A stretch of 64,000 nucleotides of DNA from an uncultured Lachnospiraceae bacterium (GCA_900548905.1 URMK01000005.1:62001-126000); one strand, 5' to 3'. Counted from the stretch's first letter, positions 44,443-54,097 are shown. Program-made: numbers and translations. The notes: generated from the sequence alone by a model not told the origin.

Positions 44443-44457
44443 ACGGTTCCTCCCTTC

Positions 44458-44484
44458 CTAATATCTGCAGGCACCGCCGCACAT
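44458..44484 (-). CDS. Eight-residue Cys-containing peptide frame MCGGACRY
   Basis: ATG 44484, then Cys-Gly-Gly-Ala-Cys-Arg-Tyr and TAG, preceded by GGGAGG 4-5 bases away. It is followed after 15 bases by the TTG start of the small basic gene with its own GGAGG. A leader peptide or a tiny functional peptide would both fit. The longer in-frame extension upstream (83 residues) has no ribosome site. Confidence 0.35.
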   Translation of the reverse strand: MCGGACRY

Positions 44485-44895
44485 GTTTCCTCCCACGACA
44501 AAAAAACCACACCTCTGCCTGGGATAAAACCGTGTCAATTTAAGTGAATGGGTAAAGTAAAAAATGAGTGCTTTCCGAAACAGGAACCATACGTTCCTCT
44601 CCGGACTATAGATCCGCACTGCATGCCATGTGTTTCCTTGCGGCATGCCGGGGAAAAGATACACCGAACGGTGTAAGTTTATTTTATAAGATTTCCTTCT
44701 TTTATGCAATTGTTTTTTTCTGCGACTTTCTTTCCTGTCCGTTGCGGTACACAGCCCGCGGCGTCTGCGCGGTATCCCGCACCGGGGATGGTACCCTATC
44801 GGCGTACAGCATAGGAAACCCTATTTCTTTTCGAGAAGGAACAAGGTGATTTTTGCAGCATAAAATAATAGCAAGGAAAATACAGGTGATTTTTT
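44485..44895. other. Intergenic gap with no supported gene
   Basis: About 410 bases. Short frames here lack ribosome sites. TTGACA occurs on the minus strand, but no matching -10 at usual spacing was found. The last 15 bases hold an AGGTGAT site for the amidase. Confidence 0.5.
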
Positions 44896-45441
44896 ATGGC
44901 TGATTATACTTATACGATATTTCTTGACGCGGGGCACGGCGGATCGGATCCGGGTGCCGTATACAACGGAAGACGTGAAAAAGATGATACCCTGAATCTC
45001 ACTCTCGCCGTAGGCGATATTCTGGAGAGCTACGGTTTCAATGTAATATACGCAAGGACAGAGGACATATATGAATCCCCTTATCAAAAGGCCGCTGAGG
45101 GCAACGCTTCCGGCGCCGATATCTTTATCTCCATTCACCGTAATTCCAGTCCCTATCCCAACCAATACAGCGGTGTGGAAAGCCTTGTATACAATGCCTG
45201 GCTGCCGGCCGGCACCATTGCCACCAACATCAACCGGCAGCTGGAAGAAGTGGGCTGGAAGAACCTGGGTGTCAATGAACGCCCCAATCTGGTGGTATTG
45301 CGCCAAAGCAACATTCCCGCCGTACTGGTGGAGGTGGGCTTCATAAATAACGATCAGGACAACGCGCTGTTTGACCGGGAGTTTGACGCCACAGCACGGG
45401 CCATTGCAGACGGTATCGCAGGGACACTCTGGACCTGGTAA
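44896..45441 (+). CDS. N-acetylmuramoyl-L-alanine amidase (Amidase_3), leaderless
   Basis: Zinc amidase cutting the MurNAc-L-Ala bond of peptidoglycan. It has 181 residues forming a single Amidase_3 domain: FLDAGHGGSDPGAVYNGRREKDDTLNL (metal His and Glu), FISIHRNSS (second His) and the catalytic Glu in VLVEVGFINNDQD. There is no signal peptide, membrane helix or binding repeat. Known leaderless amidases of this type act on lysis of the mother cell or need non-classical export, so a sporulation role (CwlC-like) is possible. AGGTGAT precedes the ATG. Confidence 0.92.
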   Translation: MADYTYTIFLDAGHGGSDPGAVYNGRREKDDTLNLTLAVGDILESYGFNVIYARTEDIYESPYQKAAEGNASGADIFISIHRNSSPYPNQYSGVESLVYNAWLPAGTIATNINRQLEEVGWKNLGVNERPNLVVLRQSNIPAVLVEVGFINNDQDNALFDREFDATARAIADGIAGTLWTW

Positions 45442-45457
45442 GCAGGATACATCCGCA

Positions 45458-45497
45458 CCTGCCGGCTGTTTTCCCGCCGGCAGGCGTATCATTTTGC
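45458..45497. terminator. Terminator between the amidase and AEC genes
   Basis: CCTGCCGGC (45458-45466) pairs with GCCGGCAGG (45476-45484), nine GC-rich pairs, followed by CGTATCATTTTG. The neighbouring genes are convergent. Confidence 0.6.
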
Positions 45498-46421
45498 CTA
45501 CATAAACAGGGATATAAGAGGTATTGTGATGATGCTAAACAGCGTACTCAGCACGGTCCCCCGGGTACAGCAGGTTTCATCCGCCCCATATTCCGCCGCC
45601 AGCGGAACCACTATGCTCGCTACAGGCATTCCCAGCATGAAAATAAATATCCCTGTCAGTTCATTGGGAAGACCCGAATTTTTAAGCAGCAAAGCCGCCG
45701 CAATCGGCAAAGCAAGAAGCTTGATTCCCAAAAGGCCGTATATTTTTACATCGCTCACCAGTTCCCGGATATCCGCCTGGGCAATGGACGCCCCTATAAG
45801 CATCATCGACATGGGAATGGCGGCATTCCCCATATACCCGACAAAGCTTTTTACACTGTCCGCCACCGGCACCCGCCAGACAAAAATCACAATAGACACC
45901 AGACACGCCGCCACTCCCGGATTCATAAGCTTCCCCAGCCGCAGCTTCTCCTTTTTCTCTCCCGGCTTCCCGGATATCAAATGAATCCCGTAGGTGTACA
46001 GCAGGAGATTAAAGCCAAGGATATAAAACGAGACGTAAAAAACGCTTTCTTCCCCATAAATACTGGATATCAGCGGGATTGCCATGAATCCCACATTAGA
46101 AAATACCATCATCATCCGGAACAGACGGCTGTGCCGCCTTTCCACGTTAAGCAAGCGTACCACAAGAAAACTCGTCAGTATCAGGATCGTGAAATATAAA
46201 ACAATAAAACCCAGATTCAGCAGTATCTTTTCTCCGCTTTCCCCGTTATCCCGTTCCATTACCCCATTGATAATGATGAGGGGATTCAGGATGTTCACCA
46301 CAATTTTGGAAAGCTTCGCATATGCATTTCTGTCCAGCCAGTCCTTTCTGTAACTCACATACCCGATCGCCATCATCGCCAAAAGTATCAGCATTTGCTG
46401 CAGCACTACAAAGGTGTCCAT
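45498..46421 (-). CDS. AEC family transporter (auxin efflux carrier-like permease)
   Basis: Integral membrane permease of 307 residues with about ten helices in two inverted repeats. The family pattern is visible: a cluster with NPLIIINGVM, SNVGFMAIPLISSIYG, NAAIPMSMMLIGASIA and the C-terminal GMPVASIVVPLAAEYG. The start ATG 46421 has GAGGGGG about 10 bases upstream; 31 residues further upstream in frame have no site. Substrates of bacterial AEC proteins include malate, malonate and other organic anions; none is indicated here. Its SD is a possible pairing site for the CCCCCUC segment of the small RNA family. Confidence 0.9.
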   Translation of the reverse strand: MDTFVVLQQMLILLAMMAIGYVSYRKDWLDRNAYAKLSKIVVNILNPLIIINGVMERDNGESGEKILLNLGFIVLYFTILILTSFLVVRLLNVERRHSRLFRMMMVFSNVGFMAIPLISSIYGEESVFYVSFYILGFNLLLYTYGIHLISGKPGEKKEKLRLGKLMNPGVAACLVSIVIFVWRVPVADSVKSFVGYMGNAAIPMSMMLIGASIAQADIRELVSDVKIYGLLGIKLLALPIAAALLLKNSGLPNELTGIFIFMLGMPVASIVVPLAAEYGADETCCTRGTVLSTLFSIITIPLISLFM

Positions 46422-46565
46422 GTATCGCAATCCCCCTCGGCCCCGTTTCTTTGTCTGCCGCCTATACCGTCCGTGCCGGTATGCGGGATATCTCTTCAGG
46501 CCTATACATGGCATTGTATCACAGATTTTCCGGTATTTCCATATGGATTCCCAACGGAGGTCAAA

Positions 46566-48437
46566 CTACGGTGCAGCGCCTCCGGCACCTGTCAGATAAT
46601 TCGTCACCGCATAAACTGTCTGTCCGCCCACGGTCAGACGGGACCATCCATTGCTTCCGATTCCGGTCCGGGACGCCACTTCTCCGTTGTGAAGAATACC
46701 GACCACCGTATCCGGGCTGTCCGTACTGGGTACTGTGCGCAGGTTTGTCTCGCTTTTGGCTGTAACGAGATCATTGACCGGTGTAAAGGTAATGCCTGCC
46801 TCCGGATTATCCGGTGTGGGTGTGGTGCTGTTTTTATAATTGAGATCCGTTGTAAGATAACTGGTAACCGCGTATAGGATCTGTCCGTTATAGCTGATTT
46901 GGGACCAGCCGTTGCTGCCGATTCCCACTCTGGTTACCGTATCCCCGTAATGGATAGTAGCGACAATGGTATCCTGTTCCGACGTTCCCGGCCCCGTGCG
47001 CAGGTTTGTTGTATCCTTGGCCGTTACGATTTCGTTTACGGGTTCATAACCGGGTCCTTCCTGTACAGGAGCCTCTTCCTTTACGGGCGCCTGATAGGTG
47101 AGATCCGCAGTCAGGAAACTGCTGACCGCGTAGACCTTCTGCCCGTTGTATTCCAGACGGGACCAGCCGTTATTCCCCACGCCGGTCCGCGTCGCCGTCT
47201 GGCCGTTCACCAGCTTATCCACCACCTGGGACCCTTCCGCCGTAGTCGGTGCCGTGCGCAGATTGGTTTCTATCTTTGCGGTCACCGTCTCCTCTGTCTC
47301 CGTAAAAATAATTCCCACTTCCGGATTGGCCTTCACCACCTCCGCAGGCGTAGGATCCTTGGCTTCTGCTTCCTTACTGTAGCCAAAATATGCCACATTC
47401 ACATCCACCTTTTTCCCGATGCCCGCCACCTGGCCCTGGCTGGTATACTGCCACATATCATGTCTTCCGGAATAGGTGGAAGCCGCCGTATCCGGGAAGG
47501 GCTTTTCCGGATACTGGGATACCCATATCTTGTATCTGCTGCCCAGCACTTCCATATCCCAGTCGGCGCTGCCTTCCATTTCATTTTTTGAAGCATAAAA
47601 CATGGGGGTATATCCCGCTGCCTGTATGGTGTCGAGAAACGCCGACGCGATATTGGTGCGGGCTGTTTTATCCAGTCCGTACTGTCTGCTGTCCTGTGAT
47701 TTAAAATCCTCACAGTTATAGGCAACCGGGTAGGTGATTCTATATTGGGAAATAAAAGAGGCCACCCAGGAGGCTTCCTCCTTTGCTTCCTGCTCCGAAA
47801 CCGCCGAGGAAAAGAAATACGCGCCTACTTTAATCCCGTTTTTCTGTGCCTCCTGCATGTTGTATCTTGCAGTGGGATCCTCATATATAATACCCGTGGC
47901 CTTGGTCCGGTAGCCCACGCGAACGATGACAAAGTCAATCCCGGCCTCTTTTACCGCCGTCCAGTCGATATTCCCGCCCTGATATTTGGATACGTCAATT
48001 CCCAGGGTAGCCTCCGCCGTCTCTCCGTCTTCAGGCTTCAGGGTGTCTGTGGTAATCGCTACGAAAGCGCCGCTTCCCTGTCCGGAGGCATCGGAGGATT
48101 TCTGTGGATCCTCTTCATCCTCCATGCTTCCCACTTCAGCCGCCACCGCAGTGATGTTACCCTTTTCGGCGGCCTCTTCCGTATGTTCCGTTTCCGTCCC
48201 CACGCTTTCCTCCGCTGCCGGAATACTCCCCGCAGCAGTTTCCTCTGTACCGGCAGATTCCGCAGTGTTCTCCGTCAGGTTTCCCGTTTCCCGGCTTTTA
48301 TCTCCGAAAGAAACCCGTAAAATGACCGTCACAAGCGCCGCCACCAGGAGCACAGCCACCCCCGCTGCCAAAACAAGGAACACGCCTTCCCTGTTCTTGC
48401 GCTTTTTGTGTTTCCTTTTCTTTTTTCTTTCGTCCAT
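46566..48437 (-). CDS. Membrane-anchored GH25 lysozyme with three SH3 repeats
   Basis: 623 residues. A very basic head (MDERKKKRKHKKRKNREG) and a membrane helix at about 18-41 anchor it. An acidic Ser/Thr/Glu spacer leads to a GH25 domain (about 145-335) starting LGIDVSKYQGGNIDW. Three SH3_3 domains follow at about 385-450, 465-535 and 555-620, each with NLRTxPxT and NGWSRL/QI. The GH25 acid motif normally DxE reads YNCEDF, with Asn in the first position. The enzyme would cut MurNAc-GlcNAc bonds at the outer membrane face. It is followed by an amidase of similar topology upstream in the same direction. Confidence 0.9.
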   Translation of the reverse strand: MDERKKKRKHKKRKNREGVFLVLAAGVAVLLVAALVTVILRVSFGDKSRETGNLTENTAESAGTEETAAGSIPAAEESVGTETEHTEEAAEKGNITAVAAEVGSMEDEEDPQKSSDASGQGSGAFVAITTDTLKPEDGETAEATLGIDVSKYQGGNIDWTAVKEAGIDFVIVRVGYRTKATGIIYEDPTARYNMQEAQKNGIKVGAYFFSSAVSEQEAKEEASWVASFISQYRITYPVAYNCEDFKSQDSRQYGLDKTARTNIASAFLDTIQAAGYTPMFYASKNEMEGSADWDMEVLGSRYKIWVSQYPEKPFPDTAASTYSGRHDMWQYTSQGQVAGIGKKVDVNVAYFGYSKEAEAKDPTPAEVVKANPEVGIIFTETEETVTAKIETNLRTAPTTAEGSQVVDKLVNGQTATRTGVGNNGWSRLEYNGQKVYAVSSFLTADLTYQAPVKEEAPVQEGPGYEPVNEIVTAKDTTNLRTGPGTSEQDTIVATIHYGDTVTRVGIGSNGWSQISYNGQILYAVTSYLTTDLNYKNSTTPTPDNPEAGITFTPVNDLVTAKSETNLRTVPSTDSPDTVVGILHNGEVASRTGIGSNGWSRLTVGGQTVYAVTNYLTGAGGAAP

Positions 48438-48449
48438 AATACCCCTCTT

Positions 48450-49277
48450 TTATTTCTCCAGAATATAATCGGTCAAATCCTGCCGGAACTGCTCCCAACT
48501 ATCCTCATGATCCACAAAATAAAGCGGACACTTCTTACCGCCCACATCATAATGGCGCAGCACATCCTCCGGAGTCAGCTTATACTCTTTAAGCAGCCAG
48601 GCCGTCAGCTGTATAAGTGACCGGTAGGTGGCATCCGTAAATTTACCATTCTCATCCAGATAACAGCACTCTATGGATACGGAATCATAGTTCCTGGTTT
48701 TTACGGCATAGCCGATCTCATTCAGAGGCAGGCACTGGATGATCTCTCCTTCATACCCAATAATAAAATGCGCACTGGCGGAAGTCTCCCCGGTAATTCC
48801 CAAATTTTCAAAATAACTCCGGTTCTGGCTGGCCGACGTTTTCTTATTCGCCGTATAGTGAACAAATATATTTTTCACCCCATCCAATGGTTCCCCCGGC
48901 CGGGAATAAGGGTTTACTGTTAGGAAATTCTCGGTAATCACCGGTTTGCTCGTATCATTTTCCCGGATAAGCTCTGTACGCTGCGCATCCGGGAACCGGG
49001 TAAAGGCACCGCTCTCCTGTATTATCCCAATCGCCTTCCATAAGAGGAAGCCCAGAAGGATCCCGCCAAACAGAATCGCGCTTACCAGAACGGTACGTGC
49101 GAACATGCGCTGCCGGCGCCGTTTCTTTCTTCTGGCAAGGATCTCTTCCCTGCTTCTCTTTCGCCGCTGCGGCGGCTCCCGCAGCGTTATATCAATATAT
49201 TCCAGTTCCCTGGCCGCAGCACCTGTATTCGTGCCCGGATAATATCTTTTTCCCGTATGTACCCCTCGTTTTGCCAT
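48450..49277 (-). CDS. N-acetylmuramoyl-L-alanine amidase (Amidase_2/PGRP type), membrane-anchored
   Basis: 275 residues from ATG 49277 (MAKRGVHTGKRYYP), with AAGGA about 12 bases upstream; a longer frame to 49421 has no site. A basic head with an RRKKRRRQR stretch and one helix (about 58-80, TVLVSAILFGGILLGFLLW) precede the Amidase_2 domain. Zinc ligands are likely in FVHYTA, SAHFIIG and the C-terminal RHYDVGGKKCPLY. It is next to the GH25 lysozyme in the same direction, so a joint role in wall remodelling is inferred. Confidence 0.9.
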   Translation of the reverse strand: MAKRGVHTGKRYYPGTNTGAAARELEYIDITLREPPQRRKRSREEILARRKKRRRQRMFARTVLVSAILFGGILLGFLLWKAIGIIQESGAFTRFPDAQRTELIRENDTSKPVITENFLTVNPYSRPGEPLDGVKNIFVHYTANKKTSASQNRSYFENLGITGETSASAHFIIGYEGEIIQCLPLNEIGYAVKTRNYDSVSIECCYLDENGKFTDATYRSLIQLTAWLLKEYKLTPEDVLRHYDVGGKKCPLYFVDHEDSWEQFRQDLTDYILEK

Positions 49278-49478
49278 ACCTTCTTCATCCTTTGGATTTT
49301 TCTCTTCTGTTCCCCTCCTGCACGGAGTCCGGACCATATGATAGTAGTATAGCAGTAAAACCGGGACTTTTTGTTTAATAAATAATGAAGTTTTCTTTAA
49401 AATTAATTCTTCTATTTCCAAAATTACTCAGATGTCTTATAATACTTATCAGATTCAAACGAAAATGAGGGATAAAAA

Positions 49479-50687
49479 ATGTACGAGAATGAAAATGGAC
49501 AGGGCTTTGGCCCCTCTGACAATACAGGACAATGGAACCAGCCGGACAACAACCGTCCGGACAGCAATCAGGCCGGACAGCAGCAGTATTATGATCCGCA
49601 GACATCCCGCACCTACTACAGCGGCCAGGATTATCCCCCCTATTCCGGCCAGGCGGACCCCGGCAGCTATGGCTCCCAATATACCAATAACGGTGCTCCT
49701 TTTTCCGCGGGAGGACCTTATACCAACAGCGGCCCCTTTCCGTCGGGCCCCAATTATCCCAATGGGCCTTATCAGCCTAATATGCCCTATAATCAGGGAA
49801 ACGGCGGTATTTATTCCTCCAACCGCAGCAGCGGGCTGGCTATTGCCTGTCTGGTTCTGGGTATATTGGGTTTTCTGACCGGCATCTTATTTGTCGGTAT
49901 CGCTTTTGATGTGCTGGCAATTATACTGGGGATTATATCTCTTGTACAGAACAGCCGTAAAAAAGGGATGACCGTGGCAGGAATGGTACTGGCGGTGCTT
50001 TCTATCCTGCTCACCTTCCTTGTCTATTACGGCATAAGCATAAGCCAGGATCGTTCGGCCCGGGGGCTTGACCGGGAAGTTTACGTTCCAACCGCGGAGG
50101 AAAGCGTAACCAGCAGCATGCTGATGCCCAATATCGTAGAGACGGATTATGAGACGTCAAGAGGGCTGATCCTTCTCTATGAAAACAAAAACAACGTTGA
50201 TGTAGAACTGGAGATCACAATAACCTATTATGATGAAAATGATGATCTGCTGTTTTTGAGGAACAGCTATATATGGGGCTGTGCTGCAGGCGGCAAAGCG
50301 GCAGTGGATGTTTCCTATCCGTATGACAAGGATTATAACAGCCTTCCTTACAGCCGGTATGAAATTAACGCTCTGGCAAAAGAGGTGGACTACAAGTACT
50401 ACGGCAGGAACTACGGCTCACAGTTCGAGATAAAATCCAATACGGGAGCCGGCGGCGGGGTTCTGGCATCCATTACCAACCCAACCGGCATGGTATTTGA
50501 TTCCGTGGAACTGGTATGTTTATATTATAAAGACGGTACTGCTGTCGGTATGACTTCCCAATTCATCTCCGATATGGAGAAATCGGCCAACGTGGATTTT
50601 TCCGTCCCTTATGACTCGGATTACAATGATTTGGAATTTGATGATTACGAAATCATCGTGAACAGTACCACGATTTACCCTGACTGA
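49479..50687 (+). CDS. DUF4190-like membrane protein with extracellular FxLYD-like domain
   Basis: 402 residues. The first 105 are low-complexity, rich in Gln, Asn, Pro, Gly and Tyr (GQWNQPDNNRPD, YTNNGAPF). A DUF4190-type two-helix membrane region follows (about 112-185: SGLAIACLVLGILGFLTGILFVGIAFDVLAI and GMTVAGMVLAVLSILLTFLVYYG). The outer part contains two similar beta-domains with NKNNVDVELEITITYYDEND and NPTGMVFDSVELVCLYYKDGT, like FxLYD. GAGGG lies about 9 bases before the ATG. Function unknown; the domain order is typical of Lachnospiraceae surface proteins. Confidence 0.8.
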   Translation: MYENENGQGFGPSDNTGQWNQPDNNRPDSNQAGQQQYYDPQTSRTYYSGQDYPPYSGQADPGSYGSQYTNNGAPFSAGGPYTNSGPFPSGPNYPNGPYQPNMPYNQGNGGIYSSNRSSGLAIACLVLGILGFLTGILFVGIAFDVLAIILGIISLVQNSRKKGMTVAGMVLAVLSILLTFLVYYGISISQDRSARGLDREVYVPTAEESVTSSMLMPNIVETDYETSRGLILLYENKNNVDVELEITITYYDENDDLLFLRNSYIWGCAAGGKAAVDVSYPYDKDYNSLPYSRYEINALAKEVDYKYYGRNYGSQFEIKSNTGAGGGVLASITNPTGMVFDSVELVCLYYKDGTAVGMTSQFISDMEKSANVDFSVPYDSDYNDLEFDDYEIIVNSTTIYPD

Positions 50688-50705
50688 TATCCATATACTA
50701 AAAAA

Positions 50706-50749
50706 GCGGGACTTTCCGGATAAGGGTTCTCCCGTAACCGGATTCCCGC
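50706..50749. terminator. Terminator between the DUF4190-like and HD-GYP genes
   Basis: Outer stem GCGGGA/TCCCGC with an inner CCGG/CCGG and GGG/CCC. The minus side ends in CTTTTTT, so it mainly terminates the GGDEF/HD-GYP transcript. Confidence 0.7.
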
Positions 50750-52291
50750 CTATCCGTCCTGCCTGCACCATACACGGATTTTTCCTTCTTCTATCAGCCG
50801 CAGAAACACATCCGTCAGATATGGGTCAAACTGGGTATTTTTTCCTTTTTGCAGTTCTTTCACCGCATAGGAAAGCTGCATCGGTTCTTTATACGGCCTT
50901 TTGGCAGTCATCGTGTCAAAGCTGTCTGCAAGGGCAAGGCAGCGGCCTCCCAAAGGGATAGCCTCCCCGGCCAGGCCGGTGGGATAGCCTTTTCCGTCAT
51001 ATCGTTCGTGATGGGCTATTACGGCAGGAAGCACATAATTCATATCCGGAAGGAAGCGGATCATTTCCACCGCATTTTTCACGTGCTCTTTCATGACCGC
51101 GTATTCCTCTTCCGTAAGAAAACTCTGCTTTTTCAGAATATTCTCCGGAATGCCGATTTTTCCGATATCATGCAAAAGCCCTGCTTCCCGGATGATCTCC
51201 ACTTCCTCCTCCTTCAGCTCCAGTGCCTGGGCAAGGGCTGTGGCATATTCCGATACCTTCAGGGAATGCCGGAAGGTGATCTGATCCTTTGCGTCTACTG
51301 CCGCCATCAGCGCATAAATCGTAGGAGCTATTTTTTCAAAGGAACTGCGGTAATAGCCTGAGCCCTCTCTGGGACGGTCTTCCTTCCTCCAGAGCGCAGT
51401 CTGGTTCTTCCCTCTTGTTTTCGCATAGTACACCGCACGGGCACAGCTTCCCAGCAAATCCTCCTTCGTCCCGATGTTGTCGGGATACAGGACAATGCCG
51501 CAGCTTACAGTGAGCTGGTGGATCACTTTATTTCTTTCCCGGCTGTCCAGTCTGATTTTTTCCCGGATACGCTCGGCCGTTTCCAGAGCCTCCGCTTCCG
51601 TCATCTGCTGTTCCAATAAAAGGAACTCATCCGCGCCAAACCGGTACAACTCACCCTCCGGGCTTTTCTCCTCACGGATGATGTCCGCCACAAACTGAAG
51701 CAGGGTATCGCTTCGCATATAGCCGTACATTTCATTGTAAAGTTTGAAATCATCCACATTGATATCAATCAAAGCCGCCTGACGAATGGTATTCCCCACA
51801 TCCTCGCGGAGCCGCTTTAACAGATATCTGCGGTTATAAGCGCCGGTCACATCATCCGTCACAAAATTTTTCCAGGCCACCCTGGCATTCCATGCGTTTC
51901 TCAGCGCCAGCATTCCCAACGTACAAAGGAGACGCAGGTTCTTTCCTTCCTGCGGCTCCTTTTCCTCTTTTGTTTGGCAGGGTACTAGAAAGAAACCAAA
52001 TTTTCTGCCTTCATAGATCATTTCACCGGCTATCTGTGCGCCGAAGGCTCGGCTAAGAAAGGGACTGTCTAACAGTTCCTCTTCCAGCTTTCCGGGAATG
52101 ACGGGAAACCGGCCCGCAAGCCTTTTCTGTTCAAAAACAGAAGTATCCCCGTTCCGTATAAACAGCGCCAGACCCTCATACTGCGTCAGCCCGGCCGCCG
52201 TTTCCATCAGATGATCATAGATTTCGTCCACACGGGACGCATGCAATAATTGTTCCTGTAATCTGTCCAGGGGTTCCTGTTTCGCTGCCAA
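50750..52291 (-). CDS. Hybrid GGDEF and HD-GYP cyclic-di-GMP protein
   Basis: 513 residues: an N-terminal sensory region (about 1-140, GAF-like), a GGDEF domain (about 145-300) with the motif changed to GADEF and no RxxD inhibitory site, and a C-terminal HD-GYP domain with HDIGKIGIPENILKK and HHERYDGKGYPTG. The HD-GYP part looks competent to hydrolyse c-di-GMP, whereas the cyclase may be weak or allosteric. The TTG start at 52291 is 10 bases from the aspS stop with a poor ribosome site (AAAGGAA, too far). Coupling to aspS translation is likely. No soluble start alternative stands out. Confidence 0.85.
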   Translation of the reverse strand: MAAKQEPLDRLQEQLLHASRVDEIYDHLMETAAGLTQYEGLALFIRNGDTSVFEQKRLAGRFPVIPGKLEEELLDSPFLSRAFGAQIAGEMIYEGRKFGFFLVPCQTKEEKEPQEGKNLRLLCTLGMLALRNAWNARVAWKNFVTDDVTGAYNRRYLLKRLREDVGNTIRQAALIDINVDDFKLYNEMYGYMRSDTLLQFVADIIREEKSPEGELYRFGADEFLLLEQQMTEAEALETAERIREKIRLDSRERNKVIHQLTVSCGIVLYPDNIGTKEDLLGSCARAVYYAKTRGKNQTALWRKEDRPREGSGYYRSSFEKIAPTIYALMAAVDAKDQITFRHSLKVSEYATALAQALELKEEEVEIIREAGLLHDIGKIGIPENILKKQSFLTEEEYAVMKEHVKNAVEMIRFLPDMNYVLPAVIAHHERYDGKGYPTGLAGEAIPLGGRCLALADSFDTMTAKRPYKEPMQLSYAVKELQKGKNTQFDPYLTDVFLRLIEEGKIRVWCRQDG

Positions 52292-52300
52292 GTCTTTACT

Positions 52301-54097
52301 TTATTCCTTTTCTTCTATAGGATTGATAGAGATGCCCAGTTCCTCCAGCTGCTTTCCGTCAACTACATTCGGGGCCTCCGTCATCAGACAGGAAGCATCC
52401 TTTACCTTCGGGAATGCAATTACCTCACGGATACTGTCCGCTCCGGTGAGAAGCATAACCAGACGGTCCAGCCCGTAAGCCAGGCCCGCATGAGGCGGTA
52501 CTCCATATTTGAAAGCATCCAGAAGGAATCCGAAACGCTCATATGCGCTCTCTTTGGTAAAGCCAAGCGCCTCAAACATCTGTTCCTGAATCTTGTCGTC
52601 GGAAATCCGGACGCTTCCGCCGCCCAGCTCCGTACCGTTCAATACAATATCGTATGCCTTTGCACGCACTTTTCCGGGATCTGTCTCCAGCATTGCCAAA
52701 TCCTCTTCCATAGGCATGGTAAACGGATGATGCATCGCCATATAACGGTTTTCTTCTTCGCTCCACTCGAAAAGAGGGAATTCTGTAATCCAGAGGAAAT
52801 GGAACTTGCTGCTGTCAATCAGGTTCATCTGTCTGCCCAGCTCCAGTCTCAGACCGCCCAACACATTCCAGACAACGGAATTCTTATCCGCTGCAAATAG
52901 CAGAAGATCGCCGGGTTCTCCCTCCATGGCATCCACAAGGGCCTTCAGCTGATCCTCCGTCATAAATTTAGCAAAGGAGGATTTATAGCTCCCGTCAGGA
53001 AGAACACACAGATAAGCAAGGCCTTTTGCACCATAGCCCTTTGCAAAATCCACAAGGGCGTCAATTTTCTTTCTGGGCATTTCCGCCTGCCCTTTGGCAT
53101 TGATCCCCCGAACGGATCCTCCGTTTTCCAGGGCGGCGGTAAATACGCCGAAGCCGCAGCCGGCAACAACACCGGAAACATCCACCAGTTCCATTCCGAA
53201 CCGGGTATCCGGCTTATCGGAACCAAAGCGGTCCATGGCTTCCTGCCAGGTCATCCGGGCAATAGGGAGCTGCACATCCAATCCGATCGCTTCCCGGCAG
53301 ATATATTTCAGCAGTTTTTCATTCACTGCGATTACATCATCCACATCCACAAATGACAGTTCCATATCCACCTGGGTGAATTCCGGCTGTCTGTCCGCAC
53401 GCAGATCTTCATCCCGGAAGCATCTGGCGATCTGGAAATAGCGATCATAGCCGGAGCACATCAGTAGCTGTTTGAAAATCTGGGGAGACTGGGGTAACGC
53501 ATAGAAGTTTCCCGGATGCACACGGCTGGGAACCAGATAATCCCTTGCTCCCTCCGGTGTGGATTTGGTCAGCATGGGGGTTTCAATCTCAAGAAAACCT
53601 TCTTTAGACATGAATTCCCGGATTGCCATTGTTATTTTGCTCCGCAGAATGATCTTGCTCTGCAGATCCGGCCTTCTCAAATCCAGATAACGGTATTTCA
53701 GGCGCAGCTCTTCTTTTGTTTTGGACTCTTCCTCAATGGGAAACGGAGGGGTCAGCGCTTCGGATAAAATGCGTACCTTGGATGCCCTTACTTCGATTTC
53801 ACCGGTTGCCAGGTTTTCATTAACCGCACCGGCTCTCTTTTCTACTTTACCCACAACCGCAACCACATATTCACTGCGCAGCTTCTCCGCCCTGGCAAAG
53901 CCTTCCGCCCCCGCGTCGCTCTCTTCAAAAATCACCTGGAGGATACCGGAACGATCTCTCATATCAACAAATATAATTCCGCCTTTATTTCTCTGCTTGG
54001 CCACCCATCCCATAACGGTAACGGTTTCTCCCACATTTGCCGCGGACAATTCCCCGCATCTGTGGGTTCTTTTCAGCCCTTTCATTGAATCAGCCAT
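52301..54097 (-). CDS. aspS: Aspartate--tRNA ligase
   Basis: Class II aminoacyl-tRNA synthetase. It has 598 residues: an N-terminal OB-fold (about 1-140, tRNA anticodon), the catalytic domain with [25 protein letters not shown] (motif 1/2 region), [20 protein letters not shown], the bacterial GAD insertion (about 300-410), and motif 3 [15 protein letters not shown]. It pairs with hisS upstream, the classical hisS-aspS arrangement. The bacterial GAD insertion supports the bacterial-type enzyme. Confidence 0.97.
   Translation of the reverse strand: MADSMKGLKRTHRCGELSAANVGETVTVMGWVAKQRNKGGIIFVDMRDRSGILQVIFEESDAGAEGFARAEKLRSEYVVAVVGKVEKRAGAVNENLATGEIEVRASKVRILSEALTPPFPIEEESKTKEELRLKYRYLDLRRPDLQSKIILRSKITMAIREFMSKEGFLEIETPMLTKSTPEGARDYLVPSRVHPGNFYALPQSPQIFKQLLMCSGYDRYFQIARCFRDEDLRADRQPEFTQVDMELSFVDVDDVIAVNEKLLKYICREAIGLDVQLPIARMTWQEAMDRFGSDKPDTRFGMELVDVSGVVAGCGFGVFTAALENGGSVRGINAKGQAEMPRKKIDALVDFAKGYGAKGLAYLCVLPDGSYKSSFAKFMTEDQLKALVDAMEGEPGDLLLFAADKNSVVWNVLGGLRLELGRQMNLIDSSKFHFLWITEFPLFEWSEEENRYMAMHHPFTMPMEEDLAMLETDPGKVRAKAYDIVLNGTELGGGSVRISDDKIQEQMFEALGFTKESAYERFGFLLDAFKYGVPPHAGLAYGLDRLVMLLTGADSIREVIAFPKVKDASCLMTEAPNVVDGKQLEELGISINPIEEKE

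Noticed and set aside
44458..44709. An 83-codon frame ending in CGGACRY
   Set aside because: No ribosome site at its ATG. Only the last eight codons have one, so only the short frame was kept, at low confidence.
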